NCBI GenBank assembly: GCA_028023455.1
Contig: JAQFVV010006200.1
Span: forward strand, 5,247,860 to 5,311,859
Origin: Epiperipatus broadwayi
Lineage: Eukaryota; Onychophora; Udeonychophora; Euonychophora; Peripatidae
DNA length: 64,000 bases
Direction: 5' to 3'
Below, one piece after another: positions 25,664 to 35,550 of this stretch. The translations under genes were made by a program, and so were the position numbers. Position 1 is the stretch's first letter; every line of letters begins with the position of its first letter. Under the pieces are notes generated by a model. That model was not told the DNA's origin, searched no databases, and worked only from the letters and a program-made list of their open reading frames with translations.

Positions 25664-27967
25664 TATATTTCTAGTAGTTAAATAAATGGAAACAGGCTAT
25701 GTATGTGTAACAAGAAACTACATATATGCAAGAAAGAAATAATGTTATAGGATTAAAACATTAGAGAATTTCTTAATTTAGAATATTTATTCTAAAATTA
25801 ATATTTGAAATTATAATATTTCTGCATATATCGTTAAATTATATAATTGAGTTACATATATAATAAAAGGTTTTTACATCTTTAGATTTGTTTTTCAAAA
25901 AAGTTGATTTAATAAAATTAATCCTTCTCACTGTATTCTGACCTATTTAAAATTTTAAGAGTAAAAATAGTTTTTAAAACCAAGTATGAATAAATTAAAC
26001 TGATCAAGCTTGGGAAACCCACCTGTAAAAAAAATCAATAACAGCAGGCATCCCAGATTTCCAAGAATACATCAGGTAATTAGAAAAACAGATCTGAAAC
26101 TACTAAGAAAGGGGAGAGGGGGTAAGCTAATATATAAGCTCATTGCAGCCATCTTTGAAACTCTTGGACATTTTTCACTCATTCTTAACTTGAATTTTAA
26201 GTATTGTGTAAAAATAATGATGATGACAGGATAGAAGGCAATTCCCTTACTTTTTAGACCCCAATGATAGTCTACAGGATGTGGAGAAAGATGTATTAAA
26301 AGCCGATACCACCTAAAGAAAATGCTCAAGATGAAGCCAACTTGCCAAAGCAGAGAAAAGTATTGTGGTAACAGAATTTAATCAATCTAAAGTTAACTTT
26401 TAAACTGAACTTCATAAATCCTAAAAGATAGCTAAATTTATTAATTATGGCCAAAATAATTTAATGTATTCTAAACTTCTAAATTAAAATGTAAAATTTT
26501 ATTTTCTTTCATTTAAATTATAACCCTTGCCTGATTTATTCTGATTCATTTTGGTTTTTTTTAATTTATCTTAATTTATTCTAATTGATTCGATTGATTC
26601 TAATTGATTTGTATTAAATGATAATTATGTTTCCAAATTATTATATATATTTTAGTCTAATAATATTTGCTTTTATTAATAAATCTCATATATGAATTAA
26701 ATTTATATTAAACTGGATCAATCAAAGTTAGACTATTTTATTTCACTCCCTTTTTAAACTAAGCTAAAATAAAGCCAAATCTCAAATTTCACTTACATGA
26801 AATCTTATTTTAAAATTTATGTTTCTTCTAATTAAATCTATGCCAATTTTATTTTATTTTCAATTATGTATATGTTTATGCTATGTTTGTTCAGAATGGA
26901 GTTTACTCATAATTTAATGATTAGTGAGAAGTGATTAGATATTCTCACACATATATAATTTCACGTATATTAATGCACAAATAAAACTCCCTTCTGAAAT
27001 GGATAAAATAAATCTTATTTAAGAGATATAATTAAAAGCTTATAAATGCTTTAAGATAGGTTTGCTTTAAATGTAATATTTAATTAATATTTAGCTGAAA
27101 TGATAAAATACGGCACAAAGCTAGAATTTAGTATTATAATTATCCAAAATATGCTGTAATCCTCCCTAAAATAATAAGTGCCTATATAGATCGCTTAGCA
27201 AATTAGGTTCATAAATATCCTTAAATAGCATAGTTATAGATGCTAAATTATGAACTGATCTACGGTAGTTTCATGGAAGGAAACTATTGTTTTGCATCCT
27301 ATTTTTTATATAATGATGTAGTCAGTGGGGTGAATGTGTCCTTAGGAAATGCATCAGCATATATACTTGTTGCTGTACATTATATTCCAATGGGTGTAGG
27401 TTTTAAGGTCCACCCTATTACTCTTAGTTTGGACAACTATCTTCTTCAGATGGGTATAGTTTTTAAGGGTCACCCCATTTTTTATATTTAGAATTGGAGC
27501 ATGAGGATCCAGAATATGATAATTAGTTGTTTGATCACCTGGACTAAAAGCTCTCCTTTCACAGCAGTGGGTACTATATTAAGAGAACCGGTACTAGGTA
27601 TGAATTCCATGAGAAAGCACACATTCGAGATGCACAGACTCAGATTATGTATTTTCTATATGCCTTGGTATCTAAAGTCTGACTGCCAATCATCAGTTCA
27701 TCCCGCCATATAATTGTATATTTCAGCATTGATCTAGAACAGAATCTAATTTTATAGGCATATAAGCTATATAGAGAATATATTAAATAATATGTGTTTA
27801 ATAAAATATTCTTTATAAATGATAATAATCACTTCTGTTAGTTCTAAAGCAAATCTAAATCCAAATATATAGCATAAACTAGGCATAGATTATCATGAGC
27901 AAATTAAACCAATTTTAATATAGTGATAAGTCTCATGAAATTGTAACTTGATAAATTATGAACTTTC
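25664..27967. other. AT-rich DNA with two more complex patches
   Basis: Two short segments are less AT-rich and may be remnants of unidentified elements. At 26010-26340 overlapping short frames on both strands lack any recognised domain. At 27340-27720 there are two related stretches (ATGGGTGTAGGTTTTAAGG.. near 27391 and ATGGGTATAGTTTTTAAGGG near 27450) followed by a broken frame with HEDPEYDN and KRTGTRYEFHEKAHIRD. I do not recognise either and do not call a gene. Confidence 0.35.
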
Positions 27968-28183
27968 ATCACCTGCAAGTGATATATATATATATATATA
28001 TCAAGTAAAGTAATTTAAACAATTTATAAACAGAAAACTAAAATCACCTGCTAGTGATTCGAAATGCTATCTATATATGTAAGTCAACAAACTGCTTATA
28101 CCCATAAAATCATCACCTGCGTGTGAACCAAAACTTCAAATATTAATAAGTTGCAATCCCTAAAATTATCACCTGCAAGTGAG
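27968..28183. promoter_or_regulatory. Cluster of four near-palindromic CACCTG sites
   Basis: Sites with consensus ATCACCTGCnnGTGAn occur at 27968-27983, 28043-28058, 28112-28127 and 28168-28183, spaced 75, 69 and 56 bp. The 14-bp core TCACCTGCAAGTGA is itself nearly self-complementary. CACCTG is the core bound by E-box factors such as the Snail and E-protein families (established knowledge). The intervening bases are not conserved, so this is not a simple tandem duplication. Regulatory function is inference; it could also be the residue of a degenerate satellite. Confidence 0.4.
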
Positions 28184-29875
28184 ACAATCTATATAATCCT
28201 ATTGTAAATTTATCATTTCATTTATTACTTTTACCATTTATATTTGGCTCTCATTAAATTTATTTAAATTGTAATTTCTGCTTAGTGTCTCAATTTTGTT
28301 CATTATTAATTAGTTAACGATTAGTTATTAAGAATCACAATCCATATTTAGTAATTATATATGGCTATACTGTTAAATATGCCAATTGCCTATAGTCTCT
28401 GTTTTACCGATGTGATGTGCTACTGCCGGCACACGATTAAGGAAAATACTGCTGTGACCTCATATATGACATCCATAAGGTAGTAAATCTTTGAGCATTG
28501 GTAAAGGAACTGAGGTGAGATTGGACACGGGGTCTCAACAACCTCATTTCGATCAGCCTTGGGATGATTTACTAAAACTCTGGATTTTGTTGCACGAATG
28601 TACAAATTTGACCGTTACAGTGTTAAATTATAATAATGATTAAAAATAAACAGCAATAATATAGAACTTATACAGAAATACTTTTAAATACCTTGTAATT
28701 ATTATCAATTGAATTTATGGAAATATAAAGCAAACACCACATGATTTTCCAAATTTATTAAATATTTAATAAGAAATACAATGTCCTATTTTATGCCCTT
28801 CCAAGTGTAAACAGATTAATTAATAATTCTAAAAATCCTATTCCTAAAAAAGAAAAAAAAAGTAATATTATTTATCATCTTCGTGAATCGATATATGCTT
28901 TAGAAAAAAGATCAAAAGAATACTAGTTACTTTATAATAGCATAAAAATGTTACAAATAATCATTTAATACTGCTTTAGTTTTCTTTGATAATAAAAAGC
29001 CTTTTAACTTTAAATTTATCTTCAATTCAGATCACACGAAGAAAAATATCATGGAAAGAGAAAAATTAAAGAAGCAATTTTTGTAAATCAATTTGAAGAT
29101 TCTGTAATAAATAGACAGTATGATAATATTAATCTGCATAGTTTCTGGAAAATCATATAATATCTGCTTTTTGTCTGAATAAGTTCGATTGATAATGATT
29201 ACAATATAATCAAAAATATTTCTGCAGAAGTTCGATATTATTAACTGTTTATTTTTGGTATTATAATTTAAAACTTTTATATATGTGTATGGATATGTGA
29301 GCTTGTTGAGCAATTGGCAATGCTCATTGTTTATATCTTACAAGCTTAAAAGAATGGGGTCATGTGATCTATGACTATTTTTTATTTGACTAACACTGGA
29401 TAGAGTTTCAAAAGATAATTTGATCCAGTTAAGTCAAGATGTTCTTTCTGGATATTCAATTAAGAATTCCTTTAACAATTAATGAATTATGGTATAAAAA
29501 TTGAACTTATGAGATTTCAAACAAACATTTTTTTCAGATCCAACAGGTAATCCAGTTAAATTTTATCTCCTTAGATATCTCATTAATGTATTCACAACAG
29601 GCCAGTCATTGCATCCACCTTTTTCCATAAATTGAATTTAATAATCACTGATTTATTTAGATGTAGTCAAACACAAACTATGAATTACATAATTTCAATT
29701 ATCAAATCTGTAGATAGCTTGGCAGAACTAAAGAATGTGATAAAGCAATTAATAAAACTATTAATAAACTCTATAAATATTTATTAATAGTTAAGCTGTA
29801 TTAAACAAAATCCAATTGCTAAATAAAAAAAACCATTGTGGCTTTATTGTTCAAAAGTTCATAAGAAGTTGAGTG
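28184..29875. other. AT-rich DNA, one GC-richer patch
   Basis: About 28400-28610 is noticeably less AT-rich and carries a 61-codon minus-strand frame without a recognised domain. It may be a repeat fragment. The minus-strand frame at 29032-29313 is I/N/Y-rich, as expected from noncoding AT-rich DNA. No gene is called. Confidence 0.4.
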
Positions 29876-29956
29876 CCAGAATCAATCTTGGGACCGCCCA
29901 ATCCTGAATCAATCTTGGGATCTCCCAATCCTGAATCAATCTTGGGACCTCCCAAT
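29876..29956 (+). repeat. 27-bp tandem repeat, three copies, in frame
   Basis: Units at 29876-29902, 29903-29929 and 29930-29956 are nearly identical and encode PESILGPPN, PESILGSPN and PESILGPPN. The frame stays open to 30052 and continues PKLDEVQVYLNYGIFCDFMPREVE, ending in TGA. There is no ATG in frame nearby. An in-frame 27-bp unit with mostly conservative changes hints at coding origin, perhaps a degraded exon, but no family is recognised. Confidence 0.8.
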
Positions 29957-31880
29957 CCCAAATTGGATGAAGTTCAGGTTTATTTAAATTATGGTATTTT
30001 TTGTGATTTTATGCCCAGAGAAGTAGAAACATCAAAGAACAATGATAGTTTTTGAGTAATAGTATTTTTATACAGTTTTGAACTCCATCATTCTGTCATA
30101 TACACATGTGCATACTGACAAATCAATGTGAACTCCTAGAAATCATATGAATATTTGTTCAGAATAATTTTTTTGACCTATGAATCAAGGACTCATAACA
30201 AGAGATGATAAAATATTACTCATTACAACAGTATTACAAGTCATTACATACTCCAAAGAAAAGAATGGATAAATTATTTAAAATAAATGTAACTCTCTCC
30301 AACCATGCTGATAAATAAATCTTACTTCATCCACGAAAATGGATAAAGGGAAAAAAAATACTACATAATATTTATCTGGGAAAATTATTGCATCAGAACA
30401 TTAATTTGTTAGATATTGATATGTCAACTTGAGGAATGCTGAAACTAGGGGAAAATAATTTTTTTATAAGCTGGTTCCAGATCCAAAAATGAGGTTGGAA
30501 TATGTGAGAAAATGAAATTAATAGGAATGATGCAATCATGTTTTACTTTGCATTTAATTAAGATGTGTGCTCTAAGTCTAACACTCTATCTTATACATGC
30601 AAGAATATGCATTGCATAAAAAACATTTTTTTAATATTTTATTTTTAAACATGTTTGCTAAATCTAAAAGAAGAGAATTCTTTTTTAAAAAAACTCATGC
30701 CAGCCATCATCCATTATCATAATTTTGGAGATTTCTTTTCTTCTCTCCAATCAATTCATAAACCATTACACCGATTTTAGAAGACATTCATCATTATTAG
30801 AAATGCTTATTCATGTATAAAATTAGTTTGTAAATACCTGTGTTGAAATTTACAGGATGTGACCATTTGAACCAGCAGCTTAGAGCTAATAGATAATTTA
30901 TATTAATTAAATTTAATCGCATATATATAGAAAATAATTGTTCTAACTTGTAAAATCTTAAGACATTCAATTATGCAGTGACTCATCTGAAAGTGAAATT
31001 AGGACAGAATAATGTGTTTTCTGTTTGTTGATTAATATTTTCAAATTGCAATTATATATGTATATTAATATCTGAATACTGAGCAAGTCAACTTTGTTGA
31101 TTTTTTTGTACAATAATTAAAATTCATCACCAGTTGTCGTCATCATTTTTAAATTATATTTTATTTTTAAAATCCATTAAACCAATTCATAATGTTATTA
31201 TAATTTAGATTTCATGTTTAAAAGCAAGCAATTATTTTTTCTAAAATAATTTTTTTAAATTTAAAATAAAAATAGGTTCATTTATTTATATTTAAAACAT
31301 CACTTTACGTCATAAATAGATCCCGAATGACCTTAGGATTTTGTATTGTTGATCTGTTTGACATTAAACGAAGCCATTTACAAAATCCTAAATGAGTATT
31401 TTGCAGATGATGTTGGAATTACTCCGTTAATAACGATTTTTAACGTTTAATAAGAGTTAATCGATTTATTTTTATTTAAATAAATGTTGAAATATTTTCA
31501 ATGCAAAAATTCTTTCTTCTGAGACTAATTCCATTTGTAGAGTAGATTATATATTGGTTGGAAAAAATAAACAATCTCAGCATATTGATATTTTCATTGC
31601 AATTTATTGTTTGTGATGTCATCTTTAAAACTTTGAACTGTAGTTGTATTTTCTTTTAAGTGTCTAAACAATAGGGGACTATAACCTAAAATAATACTTG
31701 ATCATAATAAATTGTAGTCTATTCTTGGTTAACACCTTCACTTTAACATTTAATACTTAAAGCAACATCTCATAATCATCACCTGAAAAAAATAATTTAT
31801 TAACCCTCTAATACCTATTACATTATTAACAAAGATTCTATGGAATTCCATGATTTACAAACATTTAAAATTGATTATTT
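29957..31880. other. AT-rich DNA, no gene seen
   Basis: Apart from the tail of the frame described at 29876, no feature is supported. Confidence 0.45.
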
Positions 31881-31883
31881 ATG

Positions 31884-32095
31884 ACCCAGGCCCTACATGA
31901 TTTAGTGCAGTTGTAGAGTGACAGGTTCTGGGGCTGAAGATCCATGTATTGCAATCCATTGCATGGAATTTATATGAATTCCTGGGTAATAAACCACCCC
32001 ATTATTTTTTGGCCCTGTGTATTTTGGTGCACTAGTAAAGCAGTAAACTCTGGAGATTAAGAACCCATGAATTATGGCCCACTTTTTCATTTCCA
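31884..32095 (+). repeat. Two-unit diverged repeat, possibly tRNA-like
   Basis: Two related units about 123-127 bp apart both begin CAGGCCCT / TGGCCCTG. They then share TT.GTGCA..TGTA.AG, an ACAGGTTCTGGGG / ACTCTGGAGAT segment, and a GAAGATCCATG / AAGAACCCATGAATT segment. The first half (TAGTGCAGTTGTAGAGTGAC) resembles a tRNA A-box region, so this may be a dimeric SINE head. The minus-strand frame at 31902-32090 lies across it and is not a gene. Confidence 0.4.
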
Positions 32096-33386
32096 GTGCT
32101 TTCAGGCAATAAATTATTTAATTATTAAAAAAAAAAAATTCACATTCTTTATATAAAAAAAGGGGTAGTGCATATTGTATCTATGAGGTTTTATATGAAG
32201 GGTAGATAAAACTTTAAAAAATGTTGCTGGTACTTTTTTTATTGGTCAAACTAACATCCAACCCAGCTAACCATCTATTGTTAATTACCTATGAAAATCA
32301 CTCAATTTCTCACCACATGGCAATTGGTAAGCTTGATGAGTAATGTTTTCCCCCCATTGTTCCTTTGTAAAAGATTGTTAGAGAGCTCCAATACATTATT
32401 TAAGGACTATTTCCCCCACCTATTTACATTTTTATTAATTCTGTTCTACATTTATATAACATATGATTCAAAATTTTGGGATCATAATTATAAAATTGTT
32501 TGCAACATTTAATTTATACCATATGGATTGTTAAATATAATAATGTCACTTGTTAGAGATTTGTATGAGTCATGAAATGTAATTTTTAGAAAATCACTTG
32601 ACACATTGATTAGCATTCAATAAAATTATTCCATATATTGATTTTTTAATATGTTATACTGAAATAATTTTTTTATAATTATAATCCTGAGTTGATAGCT
32701 CATGTTGCTGCAAACTAACTTAATGAGCTGAATATATGGGTAAGATTCTGAAAAAATATTGAGATTTACAAACTGTTGGATAAAATGCAAAGATTTATAG
32801 TCTTAATTCTTTTACTTTTCAAATATTTTTTACATGATTTAATATTTCACAGAGGATTTTCAGTGAAGAGGAGAATCATTAAGTGTTAATGCCAAGCATT
32901 ATCAAAGTTCTACGTTTAAAAATAAAATAATCTTTCATTTACAAATATACTAATACTGGAAATAACACTAACATTTATAATATAAAATAGAGAAAATTAA
33001 TTTAGAAATTGTATGTCATATTTGAGTGTCTTTCCAATTAACATTATTATTTATATACTGCAAATGAAATATTTTACCCTTTGTTTTTACATTTCATTTG
33101 TATTATGTACACTGTAATTATCCAAAATGTACATCTTGCCTGCAAATAACCCAAGGGTATTTGTATGGGATCTCCACATTTCTACATCATAGAATAAACA
33201 ACATTTTCTTTTTATAGCCCACTAAAATCAACTAGATACACAAGACTCTATCATATTCTAATTAAATTATTGATTGCAAAATAATGAAAAATGCTAAAGA
33301 TAATGAGACACTACAATTTATTTAAGTATATTCAAATTTACAATGCACACATGATAGTATAAATTGACTGCATTGTCAACTTATAA
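32096..33386. other. AT-rich DNA, no gene seen
   Basis: No supported feature; the plus-strand frame at 32291-32512 has no domain. Confidence 0.45.
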
Positions 33387-33508
33387 ACAACTTAGTAGAG
33401 TTGTTTTTCTGAAGGTTTGTGATGATGGTGTTCTAGCTGTATTTTTATATTGGACTATTTACCTCATAGATAAGTATATGAAATTACTACATACTGTTGC
33501 CTTTGGCA

Positions 33509-33600
33509 GGATGGCTCAGTTGGTTAGAGCGTTACCTTAAATTTCAATAATCAAGAATCTAAGGACCCAGGTTCGAATCCCATGCTAGTACTGTCACTGG
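33509..33600 (+). repeat. tRNA-derived SINE head with A and B boxes
   Basis: TGGCTCAGTTGG is a good Pol III A box and GGTTCGAATCC is a perfect B box. The region between them (TTACCTTAAATTTCAATAATC.. AAGGACCC) is longer than a normal anticodon arm, and the acceptor ends do not pair, so this is a SINE promoter rather than a working tRNA gene. It differs from the other SINE family in the window (8011, 50967 and so on). Confidence 0.8.
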
Positions 33601-33652
33601 TCAGGCCAGCAACACCTGAAGAAGAGGGGAGAAAAATACCTCTCGAAACGTT

Positions 33653-33784
33653 GTGCATATACTAACCTGTTTGCTGTGATATTACTAACAGTTAGTGCAT
33701 ATACTAACCTGTTTGCTGTGATATTATTAACATTTGTTTGCTGTGATATTACTAACAGTTGGTGCATATACTAACCTGTTTGCT
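33653..33784 (+). repeat. 42-bp tandem repeat forming the SINE tail
   Basis: The unit GTGCATATACTAACCTG + TTTGCTGTGATATTACTAACAGTT(A/G) is repeated about 3.5 times: 33653-33694, 33695-33736 (internally altered), a partial unit, and a last full one ending near 33801. Such tandem 3' tails are typical of some SINE and LINE 3' ends and probably arise by slippage during reverse transcription. Confidence 0.85.
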
Positions 33785-33909
33785 GTGATATTACTAACAG
33801 TTGAATGCATTTGGAATATTTAACTAAAAATTAAACTTTTCTAAAGACATTCAACACACATATTAGATGATGGAAATAGTCCAATATAAAAATACAACTT
33901 AGTAGAGTT

Positions 33910-34866
33910 AGTTGTTTATGTCTTCAATAGTTAAGTTTATGCACAGATAATATATTCTTGATTGTTTCTGAACAGAAATAAACTTGCTGCATAGACCAAT
34001 GATTACAACTAATTATTATTGTTACAGCTGTAAGATTCAATAAACCCACAGTTTGAGGATATGCTGAATTCATTAACTATTTAAAGAACTGGACTATTAT
34101 AAATACTTTTGGACTGTAATTCAGGTAATTAACTAAATGCCACATGTGCAAATGTAAAACACAAGAAAAGAACATCTACATAACCTTATTTATGAATAAA
34201 TAAATACATGTGAGCTAGGAATATGCTATACAATAGGAATTTTTATCTATTGTATACTATTATAAAGGTTCTAAGCATAAGAATGACCAGCAGTTCACAA
34301 ACATTATCATCCAAGACATGTACAGAAAACAAAGCAGATGATATATGATAAGAATGTCCATCTACCACACACCACTGCTCTAAGTAAGATAATGACTGCA
34401 AGTGACTGGCAATCTCAATGGAATTGTAATCATTTATGAATAATTAAAACAAACAAACAAATATCATACATAAACAAGACAGCCTGAAATAAGGTTACAA
34501 CAGTTTACTTATATCAATAGACCCTAATTATTCTTCCCCAAAACTGGAGGATAGTTTGCTTAAAACTGTAAATTATTAAAAGACAATATTAATTTATTCC
34601 GACTATGCAGCCTGTTTTAATTTTGCAGGAAGTGAAAATGACTGGTTTTAAAATACTAAGTCTTTAAAAGCATGGCCAAGGACTGCAATAACAAGCTAAC
34701 CATTTTAGATAAAAACTTTACTCTTCTTTTAGAATTTACATCAACTAAATTGTGACATGATAAAATAGAAAGTCTTTGTCATAGTAGTTATAAACAGATT
34801 TACAAAATCAATCAATTATAATAAGTTGTAAATAAATTGTTTTTCTCTTCACTAGTAAAAATTGTA
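33910..34866. other. AT-rich DNA, no gene seen
   Basis: No supported feature. Confidence 0.45.
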
Positions 34867-35550
34867 ATTATAAATATGCAACTTTTTTCCCATTAAATAC
34901 TGAAGCTATAATTATACTATAATGTGTAATAGGTCTGCTTAGCGCTTTCAAGATTTAATGTTCTAATCTCATACTCATAGCTTTGTGAATGAAACCAGTT
35001 GTGATTTATTGTACACTTATGCAGACAAAATAGACAAAGATCAAGTCCCTCATGTAGTCAATAAAATGGCCTGCCCTCAATTAGGCTGCCATGCATCTTA
35101 CTACAGTGAGACTCGGGCTAACCTTAATACAAGAATTTACCAACACAGGTATGCATACAACAGGGTTAAAAATAAGAATGAAGGAACATCAGTATTCTGG
35201 GACCACCAAGCAGCTACAGGCCATGTATTTGAACCCAGTTCTGCCCAAATAATTTTTACAGAGAAGAGTGATGCCAAAAGAAAAGTTAAAGAAGCTTTTT
35301 ACATAGCAAATGATCTCAGTGCCATTAATAAAAGAGAGGCATGCTTTGCTCTCTCCAAACAATGGACTAACTAATAAAAAATTCAAACTCATTTGCATAT
35401 GTGTACAATAAATCACAACAGTCTTCATTCACAAAGCTATGAGTATGAGATTCAAACATTAAATCTCAAAAGCACTAAGCAGACCTATTACACATTATAG
35501 TATAATTATAGCTTCACTATTTAATGCAAAAGAAGTCACATATTTATAAT
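34867..35550 (+). mobile_element. Penelope-like fragment inside 157-bp inverted arms
   Basis: The left arm 34867-35023 and right arm 35393-35550 are inverted copies with only scattered mismatches. They share GAAGCTATAATTATACTATA, TGTGTAATAGGTCTGCTTAG, CTCATACTCATAGCTTTGTG and TTGTGATTTATTGTACAC. Between and partly within them runs a Penelope-type GIY-YIG reading frame. Because the left arm encodes the start of that frame (NETSCDLLYTYA), the right arm is a second copy of the same upstream element sequence in the opposite direction. Head-to-head or partly inverted copies are known for Penelope-like elements. It could instead be a fold-back element that captured the domain. Confidence 0.75.
34985..35374 (+). 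pseudogene. Penelope-like retroelement GIY-YIG endonuclease domain
   Basis: This 129-codon frame matches the C-terminal nuclease of Penelope-like elements, which cuts target DNA for insertion. Seen in order: KMACPQLGCHASYYSETRAN (residues about 29-48, with the paired cysteines and YYSET where the family has YIGET), LNTRIYQHR (catalytic Arg and His region), SVFWDHQAATGH (SxxxxH..TGH block), then KRKVKEAFYI and a closing INKREACFALSKQWT. The first codon is GTG and no ATG starts the frame in the proper place; it is open back to 34967. The reverse transcriptase that should precede it is absent, so this is a 5'-truncated piece. The frame itself is undamaged over its full length, which is unusual in this window. 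Confidence 0.82.

Larger units (their letters stand above)
33387..33909 (+). mobile_element. Composite SINE insertion with direct and inverted borders
   Basis: A 16-bp direct repeat ACAACTTAGTAGAGTT (33387-33402 and 33894-33909) brackets the unit, as a target-site duplication would. Inside, an exact 22-bp inverted pair (33439-33460 and 33874-33895, core TTTTTATATTGGACTATT) surrounds a tRNA-like head (33509-33600), a conserved-looking body with a hammerhead-like CCTGAAGAAG..CTCTCGAAACGTT (33613-33652), and a tandem-repeat tail (33653-33820). The mixture of SINE parts with inverted borders is unusual. The inverted pair may predate the SINE and mark a fold-back host repeat. Confidence 0.6.

Noticed and set aside
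26010-26329. Overlapping short frames on both strands
   Set aside because: No domain, no conserved start context, and opposite-strand frames overlap; treated as an unclassified patch.
27240-27713. Two consecutive + frames that might be a gene
   Set aside because: Frames are broken and no family is recognised; internal similarity (ATGGGT.TAG.TTTTAAGG) looks like a small repeat.
27968-28183. CRISPR-like array
   Set aside because: Only the 14-16 bp core repeats, spacing is uneven, and the genome is eukaryotic.
29521-29560. Nine-base microexon between TTTTTTTCAG and GTAATC
   Set aside because: Such chance AG/GT pairs are expected in AT-rich DNA; no flanking exons.
33509-33600. Functional tRNA gene
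   Set aside because: A and B boxes are good, but the anticodon arm is expanded and the acceptor stem does not pair; it belongs to a SINE.
35189-35428. Minus-strand 79-codon frame overlapping the Penelope fragment
   Set aside because: It is the antisense shadow of the GIY-YIG frame and the right inverted arm.
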